In this document: in pieces, positions 6,597 to 9,417 of the stretch
How positions within the stretch are numbered: the stretch's first letter is position 1
Layout of the letters: each line of letters opens with the position of its first letter
Source of the DNA: Paracoccaceae bacterium
GTDB taxonomy: Bacteria > Pseudomonadota > Alphaproteobacteria > Rhodobacterales > Rhodobacteraceae
Direction of reading: 5' to 3'
Assembly: GCA_027030435.1 (NCBI GenBank)
Contig: JALVEX010000280.1
Span: forward strand, 1-9,417
Length of the DNA: 9,417 nucleotides
Made by a program: the position numbers and the translations under genes
The notes under the pieces: generated by a model
What the model was told of the DNA's origin: nothing
The model's input: only the letters and a program-made list of their open reading frames with translations
Database searches by the model: none

Positions 6597-7132
6597 TGCT
6601 GTTTCTTTTCCTCGATGGCCGCATCCCATGCGGCAACATAGCAGGCCATGCGCCCACGCTCCACCTCGACGGACCGCAGGCCCACCGCCTCGCCCGGCTG
6701 CAGATCCGCCAGCCCCGAGCGGCGCAGCACCTTGATGTGCAGGAACACATCCTCCGGGCGGCCGAACACATTGGCAAAGCCGAATCCCTTCGCCTTGTCG
6801 AACCACTTCACCCGCGCCGGCTCGAGCGGGGCAGACATATCCACCTCCACGCCGGGGATGATGAAATCATCCTCCTGCGGGTGCTCGTCATCGGCGGGCG
6901 GTTCGATCTTCAGCACTTCCGTTGCCTGAAGGCCGCGTTCGGTTTCCTGCACGTAAACGGTGATGCGAGCGCGATCCGCCACCGAACTCTGACCGAAATT
7001 GCGCAGCACATTGGCGTGCAGAAGAATATCGGGCCCTCCGTCATCCGAGATGATGAAGCCGAAACCCTTCGCCGGATCGAACCATTTCACACAGCCCTGC
7101 ACCGGTTCTTTTTCGTTGTTCTGTTCTGTCAT
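6593..7132 (-). CDS. Cold-shock protein with two cold-shock domains
   Basis: A 179-residue cytosolic RNA/ssDNA-binding protein, about 2.5 times the length of a single-domain CspA. The first cold-shock domain is at about 12-78, with KWF (16-18), RNP1 KGFGFI (22-27) and an RNP2 variant DILLH (35-39). The second is at about 105-170, with KWF (109-111), RNP1 KGFGFA (115-120) and RNP2 DVFLH (128-132). An acidic linker (about 80-104) separates them. Such proteins are expected to melt RNA structure or act as antiterminators; that is known of the family, not shown here. I chose ATG at 7132. A GTG four codons upstream (7144) is in frame, but neither has a strong ribosome site; only TTGGGG abuts the ATG. 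Two-domain versions are common in alphaproteobacteria. The DUF192 gene overlaps the 3' end by 4 nt. Confidence 0.92.
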   Translation of the reverse strand: MTEQNNEKEPVQGCVKWFDPAKGFGFIISDDGGPDILLHANVLRNFGQSSVADRARITVYVQETERGLQATEVLKIEPPADDEHPQEDDFIIPGVEVDMSAPLEPARVKWFDKAKGFGFANVFGRPEDVFLHIKVLRRSGLADLQPGEAVGLRSVEVERGRMACYVAAWDAAIEEKKQQ

Positions 7133-7151
7133 CCCCAAGCACACCCAATAC

Positions 7152-7189
7152 GTGTCATGTTTTCATCCCCACCGCGGTTTTTGTGACAC
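7152..7189 (-). promoter_or_regulatory. Inverted repeat upstream of the cold-shock gene
   Basis: GTGTCA (7152-7157) and TGACAC (7184-7189) are inverted copies 26 nt apart, 20-57 nt upstream of the ATG. If transcribed they could form a stem in the leader; cold-shock mRNAs often carry temperature-responsive leaders. The arms are short, so support is weak. Confidence 0.25.
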
Positions 7190-7264
7190 ATTGTCGCCGG
7201 TTGCAAGCGCAAAAGCTACAAATATTACGGCCTTGCCATTCGCGTGACGTGAAATTCCGTTCCG

Positions 7265-7870
7265 TCAGGGGCTCAGTCTTTCCACTTTCCATTCCCCCTC
7301 AGGCGTTTCACGGGACCATCTGAACCGATCGTGCAGGCGAAAGGCCCCGTCGGCCCAGAATTCGATCTCAAGCGGCCTGATCCTGTAGCCGCCCCAGAAT
7401 GGCGGGCGCGGCGGGTTCAATCCCTTTTCTGCGGCGATGCGGGTGACCCTGGCCATCAGCTCCGCGCGCGATTTCAATGGTTTCGACTGCCTGGAAGCCC
7501 AGGCGCCATAGCGGCTCTTCAGGGAACGCGATGCAAAATAGGCATCTGCGGTGGGGCCATCCTCCCTTTCCACCAGCCCCCGCACCCGGATCTGCCGGCG
7601 CAATGATTTCCAATGTAACACAAAAGCGGCCTTGCCGCTCGCTTCAATTTCCTCGGCCTTCACGCTTTCGTAATTCGTATAGAAAAGGAAGCCGTCGTCC
7701 TCGATTTCCTTCAGCAGGACCATGCGCACATTGGGCATGCCGTCGCGGTCCACGGTGGCCAGCGCCATGGCGTTCGGGTCGTTGATCTCGCTCGATTCGG
7801 CCTCGCTCATCCAGCGCCGGGCGATCTCGATGGGATCGTCCCCGGCGAATATCCCGCTTCTTTCGTTCAT
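7265..7870 (-). CDS. pdxH: Pyridoxamine/pyridoxine 5'-phosphate oxidase
   Basis: A 201-residue FMN flavoprotein, normal for the family. It oxidises pyridoxine or pyridoxamine 5'-phosphate to pyridoxal 5'-phosphate with O2 in the cytosol, the last step of vitamin B6 synthesis and salvage. The split-barrel FMN-binding region is seen in VRMVLLK (48-54), FYTNYES.K (63-71) and RQIRVRG (92-98). The C-terminal dimerisation and substrate segment is RPPFWGGYRI (155-164) with RLHDR (178-182), ending in the typical W-K-V-ERL-P. The ATG at 7870 is preceded by only a weak GGATGG-like ribosome site. The gene diverges from fabI across 213 nt and stops 132 nt before the cold-shock start, so it may be its own unit or read through. 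Confidence 0.96.
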   Translation of the reverse strand: MNERSGIFAGDDPIEIARRWMSEAESSEINDPNAMALATVDRDGMPNVRMVLLKEIEDDGFLFYTNYESVKAEEIEASGKAAFVLHWKSLRRQIRVRGLVEREDGPTADAYFASRSLKSRYGAWASRQSKPLKSRAELMARVTRIAAEKGLNPPRPPFWGGYRIRPLEIEFWADGAFRLHDRFRWSRETPEGEWKVERLSP

Positions 7871-8035
7871 CTGCCATCCAATCCCTGTTGATGCCGGGCG
7901 GCGTCATCCCTGCCGTTGCCCTATTGCGGCCGGCTCTCGCCTGCAAGCTATCCTTATGGTTGCTGTCCATTCTGGCAAGTCTGCGGTTCCTGCCGCGGCT
8001 GCCTTGATGCGGTGGCGGCTTTCGCATAAACCCGA

Positions 8036-8050
8036 AACCTGCAACAGGTT
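8036..8050. promoter_or_regulatory. Perfect palindrome between a possible promoter and the fabI ribosome site
   Basis: AACCTG-CAA-CAGGTT is a perfect 6-bp inverted repeat, 33 nt before the fabI GTG and 19 nt before its AAGGAG. A weak promoter-like pair (TTGATG 8004-8009, CATAAA 8025-8030, 15-nt spacing) lies just upstream, so the palindrome could overlap the transcription start and act as an operator, or fold as a small RNA hairpin. I do not recognise it as a known regulator's site. Confidence 0.4.
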
Positions 8051-8083
8051 GAAACGACGTCCATCTGACAAGGAGCGGGGCCA

Positions 8084-8914
8084 GTGAAATTTCTCGAGGG
8101 CAAGCGTGGCCTGATCATGGGGCTTGCGAATGACAAATCCATCGCCTGGGGCATCGCGCGGGCCTGCGCGGCGCAGGGTGCGGAGCTTGCGATCTCCTAT
8201 CAGGGCGATCTCTTCCGCAAGCGTGCCACGCCGCTGGCGGAAAAGCTCGGCTGCGATCTCATGATCGATTGCGATGTATCCGATCCCGCCTCGCTCGATG
8301 CCGCCTTCCTCGAAATCGGCAACAAATGGGGGCATCTCGATTTCGTGGTGCATGCCATCGGCTTCTCCGACAAGGAGGAGCTGCGCGGGCGCTATGTGGA
8401 TACCTCGCCCGAGAATTTCCGCATGACGATGGATATTTCCGTCTATTCCTTCACCGCCGTTGCCCAGCGCGCCGAGAAGCTGATGCCCGAATCCGGCGGC
8501 GCGATGCTGACGCTCACCTATTACGGCGCCGAGAAGGTGATGCCGCATTACAACGTGATGGGCGTGGCCAAGGCGGCGCTGGAGGCGAGCGTGAAATACC
8601 TCGCCGAGGATCTCGGGAAGAAGAACATCCGCGTCAACGCCATCTCCGCCGGCCCGATCAAAACCCTCGCCGCCTCCGGCATCGGCGATTTCCGTTATAT
8701 CCTGAAGTGGAACCAGCTGAATTCGCCGCTGCGCAGGAACGTGACGCAGGACGAGGTGGGCAACACGGCGATGTTCCTGCTTTCGGATCTCGCGGCCGGG
8801 ATCACCGGCGAGAACATCCATGTGGACGCGGGCTATCATGTGGTGGGGATGAAAGCGGTTGACGCACCTGATATAGATGTGGTCACAGGGCGCAAACCCG
8901 GAGCCGAAAAATGA
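8084..8914 (+). CDS. fabI: Enoyl-[acyl-carrier-protein] reductase (NADH), FabI type
   Basis: A 276-residue short-chain dehydrogenase/reductase that reduces the trans-2-enoyl-ACP double bond, the last step of each fatty-acid elongation cycle, in the cytosol. It starts with GTG, supported by AAGGAG at 8070-8075, 8 nt upstream. The dinucleotide-binding turn is G13-LANDK-S19-I20. The FabI active site is Y146 and Y156-x6-K163, with the same numbering as the E. coli enzyme. Residues G93, M159 and F203, whose substitution gives triclosan resistance in E. coli, are all in the sensitive state. It has a short C-terminal extension (about 14 residues beyond E. coli FabI). Its stop overlaps the gpt start (ATGA), so the two are likely co-transcribed. 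A perfect palindrome precedes the ribosome site. Confidence 0.97.
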   Translation: MKFLEGKRGLIMGLANDKSIAWGIARACAAQGAELAISYQGDLFRKRATPLAEKLGCDLMIDCDVSDPASLDAAFLEIGNKWGHLDFVVHAIGFSDKEELRGRYVDTSPENFRMTMDISVYSFTAVAQRAEKLMPESGGAMLTLTYYGAEKVMPHYNVMGVAKAALEASVKYLAEDLGKKNIRVNAISAGPIKTLAASGIGDFRYILKWNQLNSPLRRNVTQDEVGNTAMFLLSDLAAGITGENIHVDAGYHVVGMKAVDAPDIDVVTGRKPGAEK

Positions 8915-9414
8915 CGACCCGCCTTCCCCACGAAAAGGGCTTTCACATCAGCTGGGATCAGATCCATCGCGATGCCCGCGCGCTGGCCTGGCGGCTCGAT
9001 GGCCAGGGGCCTGTGGATGGCGCCTGGAAGGCGGTGGTGGCGATCACCCGCGGCGGCATGGCCCCGGCGATGATCATCGCGCGCGAGCTCGATATCCGGG
9101 TCGTGGACACGATCAGCATCAAATCCTACGATCACCAGAAGCAATCGGAGGCGAAGATTCTGAAGGCGCCGGATTCGGCGGTGATGGGCGATGGCGAGGG
9201 GGTGCTGATCATCGACGATCTGGTGGACAGCGGCAAGACCCTCGAGGTGGTGCGCAAGCTCTACCCGAAAGCCCATTTCGCCACCGTCTATGCCAAGCCG
9301 AAGGGCAAGCCGATGGTGGACAGCTACATTACCGAAGTCAGCCAGGATACCTGGATCTTCTTCCCCTGGGACATGGCCCTGCAATATGTGGAGCCCTACC
9401 GGGGCACCGATTGA
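8911..9414 (+). CDS. gpt: Xanthine (guanine) phosphoribosyltransferase
   Basis: A 167-residue type I phosphoribosyltransferase of the Gpt (XGPRT) family. It joins xanthine or guanine to PRPP to give XMP or GMP, in purine salvage. The PRPP loop is VLIIDDLVDSGKT (98-110) with D102-D103. The TRGGM segment (46-50), the SYDH turn and the terminal PWD (152-154, base-binding region) match the E. coli protein closely along its length. It is slightly longer than the 152-residue E. coli enzyme, by a few residues at the N-terminus and in loops. The ATG at 8911 overlaps the fabI stop, with GGAG at 8900-8903 giving a 7-nt spacing. It ends 3 nt before the window edge, so any further gene of this unit is out of view. 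Pairing with fabI has no obvious metabolic logic. Confidence 0.96.
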   Translation: MTTRLPHEKGFHISWDQIHRDARALAWRLDGQGPVDGAWKAVVAITRGGMAPAMIIARELDIRVVDTISIKSYDHQKQSEAKILKAPDSAVMGDGEGVLIIDDLVDSGKTLEVVRKLYPKAHFATVYAKPKGKPMVDSYITEVSQDTWIFFPWDMALQYVEPYRGTD

Positions 9415-9417
9415 GGC

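Noticed and set aside
6102..6806. 234-residue version of the DUF192 protein starting at 6806
   Set aside because: The extra N-terminus is out-of-frame sequence of the cold-shock gene; the GTG at 6596 gives a proper signal peptide and the usual length.
7904..8839. 311-codon minus-strand frame across fabI and its upstream region
   Set aside because: It is antisense to fabI, His/Gly/Arg-rich, without a recognisable domain, and it covers the pdxH-fabI promoter region.

Overview
The window looks like a core chromosomal stretch of a GC-rich alphaproteobacterium, most likely of the Rhodobacterales (this placement is inference). The grounds are the strong G/C bias at third codon positions, a single very long B12-dependent ribonucleotide reductase, a two-domain cold-shock protein coupled to a DUF192 protein, and a pcm-nlpD pair. 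I see no insertion sequence, phage gene, CRISPR array or island signature.

Layout. At the left edge the plus strand carries the end of pcm (protein-L-isoaspartate methyltransferase, 1-239), then an NlpD-type lipoprotein with two LysM domains and a degenerate M23 domain (319-1482). A block on the minus strand follows. Read in its own direction (right to left) it holds pdxH (7870-7265), a double cold-shock-domain protein (7132-6593), a secreted DUF192 protein overlapping it by 4 nt (6596-6102), tRNA-Pro(UGG) with encoded CCA (6034-5958), a 530-nt gene-free stretch that contains the nrdJ promoter region, and nrdJ (5427-1753) with a structured 3' end and a rho-independent terminator near 1600. 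At the right edge the plus strand carries fabI (8084-8914) and gpt (8911-9414), overlapping by ATGA. pdxH and fabI diverge from a 213-nt intergenic region.

Function. The genes are housekeeping: dNTP supply (nrdJ), purine salvage (gpt), fatty-acid elongation (fabI), pyridoxal phosphate synthesis (pdxH), protein repair (pcm), cell division and envelope control (nlpD), RNA chaperoning (cold-shock protein) and decoding of proline codons. They do not form one pathway. The informative parts are regulatory or structural. Two NrdR-box-like sites lie 41 nt apart upstream of nrdJ, with two dyads in the presumed leader. A UUCG-capped hairpin follows the nrdJ stop. A perfect 15-nt palindrome lies just before fabI. 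The NlpD peptidase domain has lost most of its zinc and catalytic histidines. I found no convincing new multi-gene system.
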